Shown here: piece by piece, positions 31,490-40,667 of the stretch
Layout of the letters: each line of letters starts with the position of its first letter
Numbering within the stretch: the stretch's first letter is position 1
Source: DASUNP01 sp035249305
Lineage (GTDB): Bacteria > Acidobacteriota > Blastocatellia > UBA7656
Length of the DNA: 64,000 nucleotides
Assembly (NCBI GenBank): GCA_035249305.1
Contig: DATFGQ010000043.1
Coordinates: 53,717-117,716 of the forward strand
Direction: 5' to 3'
The notes under the pieces: generated by a model
Told to the model about the DNA's origin: nothing
What the model saw: the letters and a program-made list of their open reading frames with translations, nothing else
The model's database searches: none
Position numbers and translations under genes: made by a program

Positions 31490-33444
31490 GAGCATTAGCA
31501 AGACTATTTCGTATCTACGCCGCGCGCATTACTGCGTGCGCAGTCATCTTTGCGATATACGGTTTCGCCCGGTTGCCCGCGCTTTCCGAGCCGGAGCGCG
31601 CCGCGATCTCGTCGCGTTTCGGATTTGCGCGCCTGGCGCTGCCGGAACTCGGGAATCGCCCGCACCGCGAGGTCAGGACGGTTCACCCGGAGATGCAGCG
31701 CATAGCCGGGTGGATATCTTCGGTAGGGGCGGCGGTCTCTTTAAATGATCTCGACGGCGATGGGCTGCCGAATGATGTCTGCGTCGTAGATACGCGAACC
31801 GATCAGGTCGTCGTGGCGCCCGTTCCCGGCACGCCCGCAAGATATGGCGCGTTCGAGCTGGACCCATCACCGCTCCCATTCGATGCCGCGACGATGGCCC
31901 CGATGGGAGGTTTGCCGGGCGACTTTAACGAAGACGGGCTGACGGACATCCTTGTATATTACTGGGGCCGAGCGCCGATCATCTTCCTCAGAGCCGCGAA
32001 TCGCTCTTCTCAATTCCCCGCCCATTTAGAGCGCAGCCTCTATGCGCCTACAGAGCTCATCCCCAACCATGAGCGCTGGTACTCGAACTGCGCGACCCAG
32101 GCCGACCTCGATGGCGACGGGCACATAGACCTGATCATTGGGAATTATTTCCCCGACGGAGCGCGCGTCCTCGACGCTAACGACACAGGGAGCGAGCACA
32201 TGCAGCGGTCCATGTCTCGCGCCTTCAATGGCGGGCGCAGCAAGCTGCTTCTGTGGACAGGCGCGCGGCAAGGCGCAAGCCCGACTTACTATTTCAAACA
32301 GGTTGATGGGGTGCTGAGCGGGGATCTCGCCACCGCCTGGACGCTGGCCGTAGGCGCAGCCGACCTCAACGGAGATATGCTCCCGGAAATTTATTTCGCC
32401 AATGACTTCGGGCCTGACCGGCTGCTCTATAACCGCTCGACGCCGGGCAATCTGCGCTTTGACATTCTCGAAGGCAAAAAGGCTCTCACCACACCAAACT
32501 CCAAGGTCCTGGGCAAGGATTCGTTCAAAGGCATGGGCGTAGACTTTGCCGATCTCAACGGAGACGGCCTGCTCGACATATATGTGAGCAACATCGCAGA
32601 TGAGTATTCGCTTGAGGAGAGCCATTTCGTTTGGGTCAGCACCGGCGAGGTCGGGTTGATGGACAACGGGGTAGCCCCATACGTCGATCGAAGCGAACAA
32701 CTGGGGCTGTCGAGGAGCAGTTGGGGATGGGACGCGCGTCTGGTCGATCTAGACAACGACGGGGCGCCTGAAGCGCTCCAGGCCACAGGCTTTATGCAAG
32801 GCAAGGTTAGCCGCTGGCCGGAATTGCACGAGCTTGCGATGTCAAACGATCAGCTCCTGGAGCACCTGGGCGCCTGGCCGAGCTTTCAGCCCGGAGATGA
32901 TCTCAGCGGGCGAAAGCCCTGTCCCATCTTTGTCCGGGCGAGTAATGGCCGCTACTACGACCTGGCCGCCGACCTCGGGCTCGGCGATTCCGAAATCAGT
33001 CGCGGCATCGCCGTCGCAGACGCGAATGGCGATGGCCGCCTAGATTTCGCCAGGGCTAATCAATGGATGACATCTTACTTTTATTTGAACGAAAGCCCCG
33101 ACGCCAATAGATTCCTGGGGCTCCACATCTTGCTGCCGGTCGGCGTGCAAGCAACGGCTATGAAGGCGCGACCGGGGCATCCGGCGGCAGACCTCCGCGG
33201 GCGTCCGGCGATCGGCGCTGTGGCGACCGTTCACCTCCCCGAAGGGCGGAAGATGGTCGCTCAGGTCGATGGCGGCTCGGGCCATTCTGGAAAGCGCAGC
33301 CCCGATCTTCATTTCGGACTCGGAAATCTAAGCGGCGAGGCCGAGCTGCATGTAGATATCGATTGGAGAGATTTGACGGGCAAGCTTCATCGCAGCGCCC
33401 TCCGGTTTAAGCCGGGGTGGCACACCGTATTGTTAGGGCAGTAG
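31486..33444 (+). CDS. unbV: Enediyne core protein UnbV (FG-GAP/ASPIC family)
   Basis: This 652-residue exported or membrane-anchored protein has an N-terminal hydrophobic segment (ITACAVIFAIYGFA). It carries at least six calcium-binding DxDxDG-type loops, for example DLDGDGLPND, DFNEDGLTD, DLDGDGHID, DLNGDGLLD, DLDNDGAPE and DANGDGRLD, which form an FG-GAP/VCBS propeller. The C-terminal region around residues 565-650 (RPAIGAVATVHLPEGRKMVAQVDGGSGHSGKRSPDLHFGLG) is the ASPIC/UnbV domain. Size and domains match the enediyne UnbV proteins (about 650 residues). It starts within the unbL stop and ends 18 bases before unbU. Its exact chemistry is unknown in any enediyne pathway. Confidence 0.93.
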   Translation: MRALARLFRIYAARITACAVIFAIYGFARLPALSEPERAAISSRFGFARLALPELGNRPHREVRTVHPEMQRIAGWISSVGAAVSLNDLDGDGLPNDVCVVDTRTDQVVVAPVPGTPARYGAFELDPSPLPFDAATMAPMGGLPGDFNEDGLTDILVYYWGRAPIIFLRAANRSSQFPAHLERSLYAPTELIPNHERWYSNCATQADLDGDGHIDLIIGNYFPDGARVLDANDTGSEHMQRSMSRAFNGGRSKLLLWTGARQGASPTYYFKQVDGVLSGDLATAWTLAVGAADLNGDMLPEIYFANDFGPDRLLYNRSTPGNLRFDILEGKKALTTPNSKVLGKDSFKGMGVDFADLNGDGLLDIYVSNIADEYSLEESHFVWVSTGEVGLMDNGVAPYVDRSEQLGLSRSSWGWDARLVDLDNDGAPEALQATGFMQGKVSRWPELHELAMSNDQLLEHLGAWPSFQPGDDLSGRKPCPIFVRASNGRYYDLAADLGLGDSEISRGIAVADANGDGRLDFARANQWMTSYFYLNESPDANRFLGLHILLPVGVQATAMKARPGHPAADLRGRPAIGAVATVHLPEGRKMVAQVDGGSGHSGKRSPDLHFGLGNLSGEAELHVDIDWRDLTGKLHRSALRFKPGWHTVLLGQ

Positions 33445-33462
33445 CAGAGAGGAGATCGATCA

Positions 33463-34395
33463 ATGAGCTTGGAAGCCAATTGGGAAGGGATGCGTAGGCT
33501 CGGCGGCTTGAGGCGTTTCGCCATCGCCATCACGGTACTGAACATTCTTGGCCACACCGTACTAGGCTTCGAACAATCCTTGGCCCAGCCTCTGGTCGCG
33601 ATTGCGACGGCTTACAGCCTCGAAATAGCGCTTGAGCTGATAGACGCGTGGGCGAATGCCCGCCCGCTGAAGTTCTTGGGAGGGGTCCGCAATTTTATAG
33701 ACTTCTTGCTCTCGGCGCACATATCGGCGCTTGCCGTCTCGATGTTGCTTTATGCCAACGACCGGCTGTGGGTCGTCGCCTTCGCGGCGGCCATCGCCAT
33801 AAGCTCTAAGGTCATATTCCGCGCACCTGTCGGAGCGGGGACGAGACATTATTTCAACCCTTCGAATTTCGGGATAACGATCACGCTCCTGGTCTTCTCG
33901 TGGGTCGGGATAGCTCCGCCTTATCAATTCACGGAGAACCTCGGCGCGGCGGGCGATTGGATTCTCCCCGGCATCATTATACTTTCGGGGACTTTCTTGA
34001 ATGCCCGCTTCACTCGAAAACTTCCGTTGATCGCGGCGTGGCTCGGGGGATTCGCCCTTCAAGCGCTGATCAGAAGCTTGATTTTGGACGCGCCCTTAGC
34101 CGCCGCGCTAGGCCCTATGACGGGGATGGCTTTCATACTCTTCACCTTCTACATGGTGACTGACCCGGCGACCAGCCCGAGCGACCGCAAAGGGCAGATC
34201 ATATTCGGCGCGGCCGTGGCGGCTGCTTACGGGGTACTCGTGACATCGCACGTGGTCTTTGGCCTTTTCTTCGCTCTTACCTTGGTCTGCTTAGTCCGCG
34301 GGCTCGGGCTTTACGCCCTTCGCGCCTTTGCCGCGCGTCGTGAGCGCCAGTCGGCCAAAGTCAAGACAGCCGTGGCCGCTGTCGGCGAGGTATGA
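33463..34395 (+). CDS. unbU: Enediyne core membrane protein UnbU (NqrB/RnfD-like)
   Basis: This 310-residue integral membrane protein has about eight hydrophobic helices. It contains the NqrB/RnfD-like stretches NFIDFLLSAHISALAVSMLLY, FRAPVGAGTRHYFNPSNFGITITLLVF and GPMTGMAFILFTFYMVTDPATSP. UnbU proteins of enediyne clusters have this size and similarity to redox-driven membrane subunits, suggesting electron transfer to the core-forming step. A good AGAGGAG lies 9 bases before the ATG. It is followed by the PKS gene after only 3 bases, so the cassette is a single operon. Confidence 0.92.
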   Translation: MSLEANWEGMRRLGGLRRFAIAITVLNILGHTVLGFEQSLAQPLVAIATAYSLEIALELIDAWANARPLKFLGGVRNFIDFLLSAHISALAVSMLLYANDRLWVVAFAAAIAISSKVIFRAPVGAGTRHYFNPSNFGITITLLVFSWVGIAPPYQFTENLGAAGDWILPGIIILSGTFLNARFTRKLPLIAAWLGGFALQALIRSLILDAPLAAALGPMTGMAFILFTFYMVTDPATSPSDRKGQIIFGAAVAAAYGVLVTSHVVFGLFFALTLVCLVRGLGLYALRAFAARRERQSAKVKTAVAAVGEV

Positions 34396-34398
34396 TAG

Positions 34399-37300
34399 AT
34401 GAAGGAAGCCGTTGCTATCGTAGGGATGGCATGCTGTTACCCTGACGCCCGCTCGCCGGGCGAGCTATGGGAGAATGCGCTCGCTCAGCGCAGAGCATTC
34501 AGACGTATCCCGCCCGAGCGCCTCCGCCTTGAAGACTACCTGTCGAGCGACCGCCGCGCGCCCGATCATATCTACACCGCCGAAGCCGCATTAATAGAAG
34601 GCTACGAATTTGACCGCTTGCGATTCCGTATATCGGGAGGCGCTTTCCGCTCTGCCGATCTGGCGCACTGGCTCGCGCTCGATATGGCCGCCGAGGCTTT
34701 GGTCGACGCCGGATTCCCGGACGCCGAAGGGCTCGACAGAGAATCGACCGGCGTCTTTCTCGGCAATACGCTCACGGGAGAGTTCTCGCGAGCGAATTCG
34801 CTGCGCTTGCGCTGGCCTTACGTTCGCCGCGTGCTGGAAGGAGTTCTGTTTGAGAAAGGTTTTTCGCCAGGAGAGATTCGTGATTGCACAGACCGCTGCG
34901 AGCAGGTTTACAAAGACCCGTTTCCTGAAATCGGCGAAGACACCCTGGCCGGGAATCTGTCGAACACTATCGCGGGCCGAATCTGCAATCATTTTGATTT
35001 CAAGGGCGCGGGCTACACGGTCGATGGCGCATGCGCCTCGTCGCTGCTCGCGGTCGCGACGGCCTGCTCGGCGCTGGCGTCGGGCGATATAGATGTCGCT
35101 CTTGCGGGCGGCGTCGATTTAAGCATAGACCCGTTCGAGCTCGTAGGCTTCGCGAAGGCGGGCGCGCTGGCGACGGATCAATTTCGCGTCTATGACGCGC
35201 GATCGTCGGGGTTCCTGCCGGGAGAAGGGTGCGGGTTCGTAGTCTTGATGCGCTACAGTGACGCCGTAGAAAAGAGTTGTCGAACCTACTCTGTGATCAA
35301 AGGCTGGGGAATCTCGACCGACGGTCGCGGGGCGATCACGCGGCCGGAGGTCGAAGGTCAGCTCCTTGCCTTCGAGCGGGCCTATAAACGCGCGCAGTTC
35401 GGCGCAGATTCAGTAGGCTATTTTGAAGGGCACGGGACAGGGACCAGCGTCGGCGACTCGACAGAGCTTGAAACGATAATACGCGCTCGCCGGGGTGCGA
35501 ATGCCGTCGCCGCGCTAGGCTCTATAAAAGCGAATATCGGTCATACGAAGGCAGCGGCCGGGATTGCCGGACTGATCAAAGCTACGCTTGCTCTCCACGC
35601 ACAGGTCCTGCCGCCGACGACCGCTTGCGATCAAGCGCATCCGAAGCTGGCCGAGCCTCATGCGAGACTCAAGACTTTGAAGCGGGGCCAGATATGGCCC
35701 GCACAACTCCCGCTTCGCGCGGGAGTGAGCGCCATGGGTTTTGGAGGAATCAACGCTCACATCGCGCTCGAAGGCGTAGCCAAACAAAGACGCGTCGAGC
35801 TGAACTCCAGAGAGCAAGCCCTCTTATCTTCCGCTCAAGATGCCGAATTGTTTTTGATGGCGTCTCGCGACAGGGAAGGGCTGCTCGATCAGATCCGCAA
35901 TCTATTAAAGCTCGCTCCGAAGATTTCGCTGGCCGAGATGGCGGACCTCGCGGCGGCTATGCAAGCGTCGCTCGCGGCGACCCTCAACGGCGCGGCGCTG
36001 AGAGCCGCCATCGTCGCATCAAGTCCCGCCGAGCTTGCATCGCGGCTAGAAGTGTTAGAAGCATGGCTCGCGAGCGGAGTCAGCCTTGAGATTGACCCGG
36101 ATGCTGGAATCTTCGTCGGCTCGAATCGCAAAGCGCGGGTCGGCTTCCTCTTTCCCGGCCAGGCCTCGCCTGTCTACCTTGATGGCGGAGCATTCTCTCG
36201 CCGTTTCGAATGCGTCCGACAACTCTACCGCAACGCGGCTCTCGCTTCGAGCGGCGACGCGGCGGCGACTGAAGTTGCGCAGCCGGCGATCGTCACCGCT
36301 TCAATCGCCGGGCTGCTGGTGATGGAGCGGCTCGGTATGACGGCCGACGTGGCGGTCGGCCACAGCCTCGGAGAGATCACCGCGCTTCATTGGGCCGGCG
36401 CGTTCGATGAAGAAGGCGCGATCCGCGTCGCGGTCGCGCGCGCAAAGGCGATGAATGATTGCGGCGGCTTGCCGGGCGGGATGGCCAGCATCAAGGGCAA
36501 CCGGCATGAAGTCGAAGCGCTGTTGAACGGTGACCCAATAGTCATCGCCTGCCTGAATTCGCCTGACCAGACGGTCGTTTCGGGGGCGGCGACGGCGGTG
36601 CAAAGCTTCGTCGCTCGCGTCAGATCGCGGGGCCATGCGGCGGTCACGTTGCCCGTCTCGCATGCCTTTCATTCGCCGCTGCTCGCTTCGGCAATTCCAC
36701 TGCTGGCGGATTACTTGTCACTCGAACGATTCCGCCAGCCTTATCGCAAAGTCTTCTCAACCGTAACATCGAATACCATCCCGGCCGACGTGAACCTGCG
36801 CCAGTTGCTCTGCCAACAGTTGACGGCTCCCGTTCGATTCTTTGAAGCCGCGCATGCCGCCGCATCTGACGCGGACTTGTTCATAGAGGTGGGGCCAGGG
36901 CATGTGCTTACTGGGCTTGCGAGCGAGTTTTTGAATAAACCTGTCATCGCTATAGACGCGGGCAGCGATTCGTTGAAGGGGTTGCTGAAGGCCGCGGGCG
37001 CTGCTTACGCCTTGGGCGCGGTAGCCGATTGCGGCCCATTATTTTCTGACCGTTTCACGAAATCGTTCAAGCTCGACTGGCGGCCGCGCTTCTTTACTAA
37101 CCCCTGCGAGCTCGCTCCATTGATCGAAGGAGGCGACTTCGAGCGCGCGGCGGCCGGCGAGCCGAGAGGCTCGATCGCAGAAAGTGACGGCTCACAGATT
37201 AATATCTCTCAATTCGATCCAGGCTCGGGCGAAGCGAAGAATACGCTGGAACTGATTCGCAACCTCGTCGCCGCGCGGGCGGAGCTGCCGCCTTCCGCCG

Positions 37301-40209
37301 TGAATGAAAACGACAGGTTGTTGGGAGACTTGCACCTCAATTCAATAACGGTCGGGCAAATCGTAGCTGAAACCGCGCGCCACCTTGGGCTCGCGCCGCC
37401 AGTAGCGCCGACCGATTACTCGACAGTAACATTGGCCGATGTCGCACAGGCGTTTGATGAATGGCTGCGCGCAGGTAACTTTGCGTCGAAGGCTCGGCGC
37501 TTAGACGCGGGCGTAGACTCCTGGACGCGATGCTTTGAGATTGATCACATCGAGCAGCCACTGCCTCGTCGAAAAGCGCAGCCGGTTGAAAGTAACTGGC
37601 AAATTTTCGTGCCCCAGGATTACCCGCTCGCCGGTCGCTTGAAGGAAGTATTCGTAAAGTGCGAAGGCGCGGGAGTCGTGGTGGCGCTCCCCCCTGATTG
37701 CAACGAAAATCACATTAAGATTCTGCTTGAAGGCGCGCGCGCCGCTCTGGCCGGAGGCGAAGGAAGCAAGCTGGTGCTGGTAGAGCAGGGTAAAGGGGCC
37801 GCCGCCTTTGCGCGGACCTTCTACCTGGAAGCGCCGTGGATTACAACCTGCGTCGCTAACGTCCCGGTCAGCGAGTTGCAGGCTATCGATTGGGCGGCTG
37901 AAGAAGCGAAGGCCGCGATCGGTTATTCAGAAGCTCATTACGACGCGTCGGGGAAACGCAGAGTACCGACTCTCAAGTTACTGCCTGAGCTTGACGAAGG
38001 CGAGATGCCGCTCGGAAGCGATGATGTGATCCTTGTTACGGGCGGTGGGAAAGGGATCGCAGCCGAATGCGCGATTTCGGTCGCTCGCGACACGGGCGCG
38101 CGGCTTGCGCTGTTAGGCCGTTCCGTCCCTGATCGAGACCCCGAGTTGAAAGCAAACCTGGAAAGGATGACTTCGCTCGGCATCCAGTTCCAGTACTTCA
38201 CGGCCGACGTCGCGGATTTCAATCAGGTGAGAGAAGCGGTGAGCCGAATCGAGTCAGAGACGGGGCCGATCACTGCGGTATTGCATGGTGCGGGAGTCAA
38301 TCGCCCGAAGCTTTTCGAATCGCTCGACGAAGAAGCGTTCCTCGAAACATTGCGACCTAAGCTTCAAGGGGCGCGCAACATACTTCGAGCCGTTCGCCCG
38401 GAGAGTTTGAGACTGCTCATAACCTTCGGCTCACTCATCGCGCGCGCAGGCATGCGGGGCGAAGCCGATTATGCCCTGGCAAACCAGTGGCTGACTTCGC
38501 TCACAGAAGACTGGCAGACGAAGAACCCTCATTGCCGATGCATCGCTATCGAGTGGTCGCTGTGGTCGGGAGCAGGAATGGGCGAGCGCCTCGGAACAGT
38601 CGACGCGTTGATGGAGCAGGGGATCACTCCGATTCCGCTTGATGAAGGGGTGACAACGCTCAAGCGCCTGCTGGCCCAACGGTCGAATCGAGTCGCGGTC
38701 GTCGTGAGCGGCAGGTTTGGGAAATCGCCGACACTAAGAATCGAGCAGCCCGATCTGCCTTTCTTGCGTTTCCTTGAGCGACCTAAACTCTACTATCCCG
38801 GAGTTGAGCTTATCGTCGAATCGGAGCTGTCGACGGCCACGGACCCTTATCTCGAAGATCACGTTCTGGAAGGCGACAGAATACTGCCGGCCGTGATGGG
38901 CCTTGAGGCGATGGCTCAAGTAGCAATGGCGCTCGCCGAAACGGACGAAGCGCCGGTCTTCGAGGACGTGAGCTTCAACCGGGCAGTCCTGGTCCACGAC
39001 GCTTCGTCGACCACGATTACCATCGCTGCCCTCGCACGCGGGCAGGGGCTCGTCGAAGTAGTGTTGAGAAGCAGTCTCACCGATTTTCAGGTAGACCATT
39101 TTCGCGCGTTGTGCAGATTCGGCGAGAACGCCTCGCCGTCTGAGTTACTGGAAGCGGAAGAAAAGCTCCCGTTGATAGCGATCCGACCCGATAAGGATCT
39201 CTACGGCGGGATACTGTTTCAGAAGGGCCGATTCGAGCGTGTGCTAGGTTACCGTAAGATTGCTTCCACCGGATGCGCGGCTGACATTGAAGAGACCCAG
39301 GCGAAATGGTTCGGTCCTTACCTGCCGGGCGCTTTGGTTCTCGGCGACCCTGGCCGCCGCGATGCCACTATTCATGCGATACAGGCTTGCGTCCCGGACG
39401 CTACGCTGCTTCCCGTCAGCGTTGACGAGATCGTAATCAAAAGCAGTTCGGCCGAGGGTCCAAGGACTATGCGCGCCTGCGAGCGGGCGCGGGCGGGCGA
39501 TCTATTCACCTATGACCTTGAGGTGAGAGACGCGGAGGGGGCTCTGTTAGAGAGCTGGAAGAACCTGCGGCTGCGCAGGCTCGACACCAAACGCCGCCAA
39601 CCGGATTTGTCGGCGCCGCTCGTCGGCGCTTATATCGAGCGAGTCCTGAGCGAGATCGTTCCCAGCTCGCGCATCTCGGTCGCCATCGAGCCGGGCGGCG
39701 ATGATGATCGAAGGTTAAAGAGCGACAAGGCTCTCGGCCGAATCCTCGGCGGCGCGGCGCAGATATTGAGGAGGCCGGACGGAAAGCCCGAGGCCGTCAC
39801 AGGTTTGCAAATCTCCGCTTCGCATTCAGGGAATCTCACCTTAGCCGTTGCCGGGACGGGCAGACTCGGGTGCGACTTCGAGGCTGTTGCCGGTCGTACT
39901 CCTTCGACCTGGAAGGGAATGCTCGGCGAGGAGCGTTACAACCTGGCGCAAGTTATCGCGCGTATGGCGAGCGAAGACGCGGACACAGCCGCCACTCGCG
40001 TGTGGACCGCGACCGAATGCCTCAAAAAATCGGGCGCGGCCCTCGACGCGCCGTTAACGTTTGACTCAGACAGAGGCGCGGGCTGCGTGCTGCTGGCGAG
40101 CGGCGCGCTGATTATCGCCACGTTCGCAGTGCGAATAAAAGATGCCGAGGGGCAACATGCGCTCGCGATTCTGTCGAGCAGGGAAGAAGGTCTTTATCAC
40201 ACGGCATGA
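34399..40209 (+). CDS. pksE: Iterative enediyne polyketide synthase PksE (KS-AT-ACP-KR-DH-PPT)
   Basis: This 1936-residue megasynthase has the domain order unique to enediyne PKSs. The KS has C212 (DGACASS), H345 (EGHGTGTS) and H382 (NIGHTKA). The AT has S656 (GHSLGE) and H758 (HAFHS). The ACP carries S982 in LHLNSITVG. The KR has GGGKGIAAE from 1215, with S1345 and Y1358. The DH has H1488 in HVLEGDRILP. A C-terminal phosphopantetheinyl transferase shows GCDFE at 1824-1828 and WTATECLKK at 1869-1877, so the enzyme should activate its own ACP. It iteratively builds a linear polyene that is the enediyne precursor. All catalytic residues appear intact and length is normal (1,900-2,000). It is flanked by unbU (3 bp) and tebC (overlap). 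Confidence 0.97.
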   Translation: MKEAVAIVGMACCYPDARSPGELWENALAQRRAFRRIPPERLRLEDYLSSDRRAPDHIYTAEAALIEGYEFDRLRFRISGGAFRSADLAHWLALDMAAEALVDAGFPDAEGLDRESTGVFLGNTLTGEFSRANSLRLRWPYVRRVLEGVLFEKGFSPGEIRDCTDRCEQVYKDPFPEIGEDTLAGNLSNTIAGRICNHFDFKGAGYTVDGACASSLLAVATACSALASGDIDVALAGGVDLSIDPFELVGFAKAGALATDQFRVYDARSSGFLPGEGCGFVVLMRYSDAVEKSCRTYSVIKGWGISTDGRGAITRPEVEGQLLAFERAYKRAQFGADSVGYFEGHGTGTSVGDSTELETIIRARRGANAVAALGSIKANIGHTKAAAGIAGLIKATLALHAQVLPPTTACDQAHPKLAEPHARLKTLKRGQIWPAQLPLRAGVSAMGFGGINAHIALEGVAKQRRVELNSREQALLSSAQDAELFLMASRDREGLLDQIRNLLKLAPKISLAEMADLAAAMQASLAATLNGAALRAAIVASSPAELASRLEVLEAWLASGVSLEIDPDAGIFVGSNRKARVGFLFPGQASPVYLDGGAFSRRFECVRQLYRNAALASSGDAAATEVAQPAIVTASIAGLLVMERLGMTADVAVGHSLGEITALHWAGAFDEEGAIRVAVARAKAMNDCGGLPGGMASIKGNRHEVEALLNGDPIVIACLNSPDQTVVSGAATAVQSFVARVRSRGHAAVTLPVSHAFHSPLLASAIPLLADYLSLERFRQPYRKVFSTVTSNTIPADVNLRQLLCQQLTAPVRFFEAAHAAASDADLFIEVGPGHVLTGLASEFLNKPVIAIDAGSDSLKGLLKAAGAAYALGAVADCGPLFSDRFTKSFKLDWRPRFFTNPCELAPLIEGGDFERAAAGEPRGSIAESDGSQINISQFDPGSGEAKNTLELIRNLVAARAELPPSAVNENDRLLGDLHLNSITVGQIVAETARHLGLAPPVAPTDYSTVTLADVAQAFDEWLRAGNFASKARRLDAGVDSWTRCFEIDHIEQPLPRRKAQPVESNWQIFVPQDYPLAGRLKEVFVKCEGAGVVVALPPDCNENHIKILLEGARAALAGGEGSKLVLVEQGKGAAAFARTFYLEAPWITTCVANVPVSELQAIDWAAEEAKAAIGYSEAHYDASGKRRVPTLKLLPELDEGEMPLGSDDVILVTGGGKGIAAECAISVARDTGARLALLGRSVPDRDPELKANLERMTSLGIQFQYFTADVADFNQVREAVSRIESETGPITAVLHGAGVNRPKLFESLDEEAFLETLRPKLQGARNILRAVRPESLRLLITFGSLIARAGMRGEADYALANQWLTSLTEDWQTKNPHCRCIAIEWSLWSGAGMGERLGTVDALMEQGITPIPLDEGVTTLKRLLAQRSNRVAVVVSGRFGKSPTLRIEQPDLPFLRFLERPKLYYPGVELIVESELSTATDPYLEDHVLEGDRILPAVMGLEAMAQVAMALAETDEAPVFEDVSFNRAVLVHDASSTTITIAALARGQGLVEVVLRSSLTDFQVDHFRALCRFGENASPSELLEAEEKLPLIAIRPDKDLYGGILFQKGRFERVLGYRKIASTGCAADIEETQAKWFGPYLPGALVLGDPGRRDATIHAIQACVPDATLLPVSVDEIVIKSSSAEGPRTMRACERARAGDLFTYDLEVRDAEGALLESWKNLRLRRLDTKRRQPDLSAPLVGAYIERVLSEIVPSSRISVAIEPGGDDDRRLKSDKALGRILGGAAQILRRPDGKPEAVTGLQISASHSGNLTLAVAGTGRLGCDFEAVAGRTPSTWKGMLGEERYNLAQVIARMASEDADTAATRVWTATECLKKSGAALDAPLTFDSDRGAGCVLLASGALIIATFAVRIKDAEGQHALAILSSREEGLYHTA

Positions 40210-40226
40210 GCAATCGAGGAGAGGTC

Positions 40227-40649
40227 ATGCGCGCTTATGAGTACAGGCATACCGTTGGGTTCGAAGAGACGAACCTGGCGGGGAATGTTTACTACGCGAA
40301 TCACATCAGGTGGCAGGGCAGGTGCAGGGAGATGTTTCTCAAGCAGCATGCGCCTGACGTGCTTGAGCAACTCTCCGATGGCCTATGTCTAATCACCACG
40401 CATTGCTCTTGTGATTACCTCGCCGAGCTGTCGGCGTTTGATGAGATTGTGATACGCATGCGGCTGGCGGGGCTTGGCCAGAACCGCGTGACGATGTCTT
40501 TCGAATATTGGCGCACAAACGATAATGAGGAATTGGTCGCGCGAGGCGAACAGCAGATAGTCTGCATGCGAAGAGAAGGGAAACGTCTGGAGCCCGCGCC
40601 GCTCCCGAAGACGCTGATGAAAGCGCTCGAATTGTACGCGGAAACTTAA
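40227..40649 (+). CDS. tebC: Enediyne thioesterase TebC (hot-dog fold)
   Basis: This 140-residue hot-dog thioesterase begins MRAYEYRHTVGFEETNLAGNVYY, the strongly conserved N-terminus of CalE7/SgcE10-type enediyne thioesterases. It continues with HIRWQGRCREMFL. It releases the polyene from PksE by hydrolysing the ACP thioester. The ATG at 40227 is preceded by GAGGAGAG. A start at 40206 overlapping the pksE stop would add seven residues that family members lack. It completes the five-gene core cassette. A GT-C membrane protein gene follows 18 bp later in the same direction. Confidence 0.95.
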   Translation: MRAYEYRHTVGFEETNLAGNVYYANHIRWQGRCREMFLKQHAPDVLEQLSDGLCLITTHCSCDYLAELSAFDEIVIRMRLAGLGQNRVTMSFEYWRTNDNEELVARGEQQIVCMRREGKRLEPAPLPKTLMKALELYAET

Positions 40650-40667
40650 CCCTTTGACCCTCTGTGT

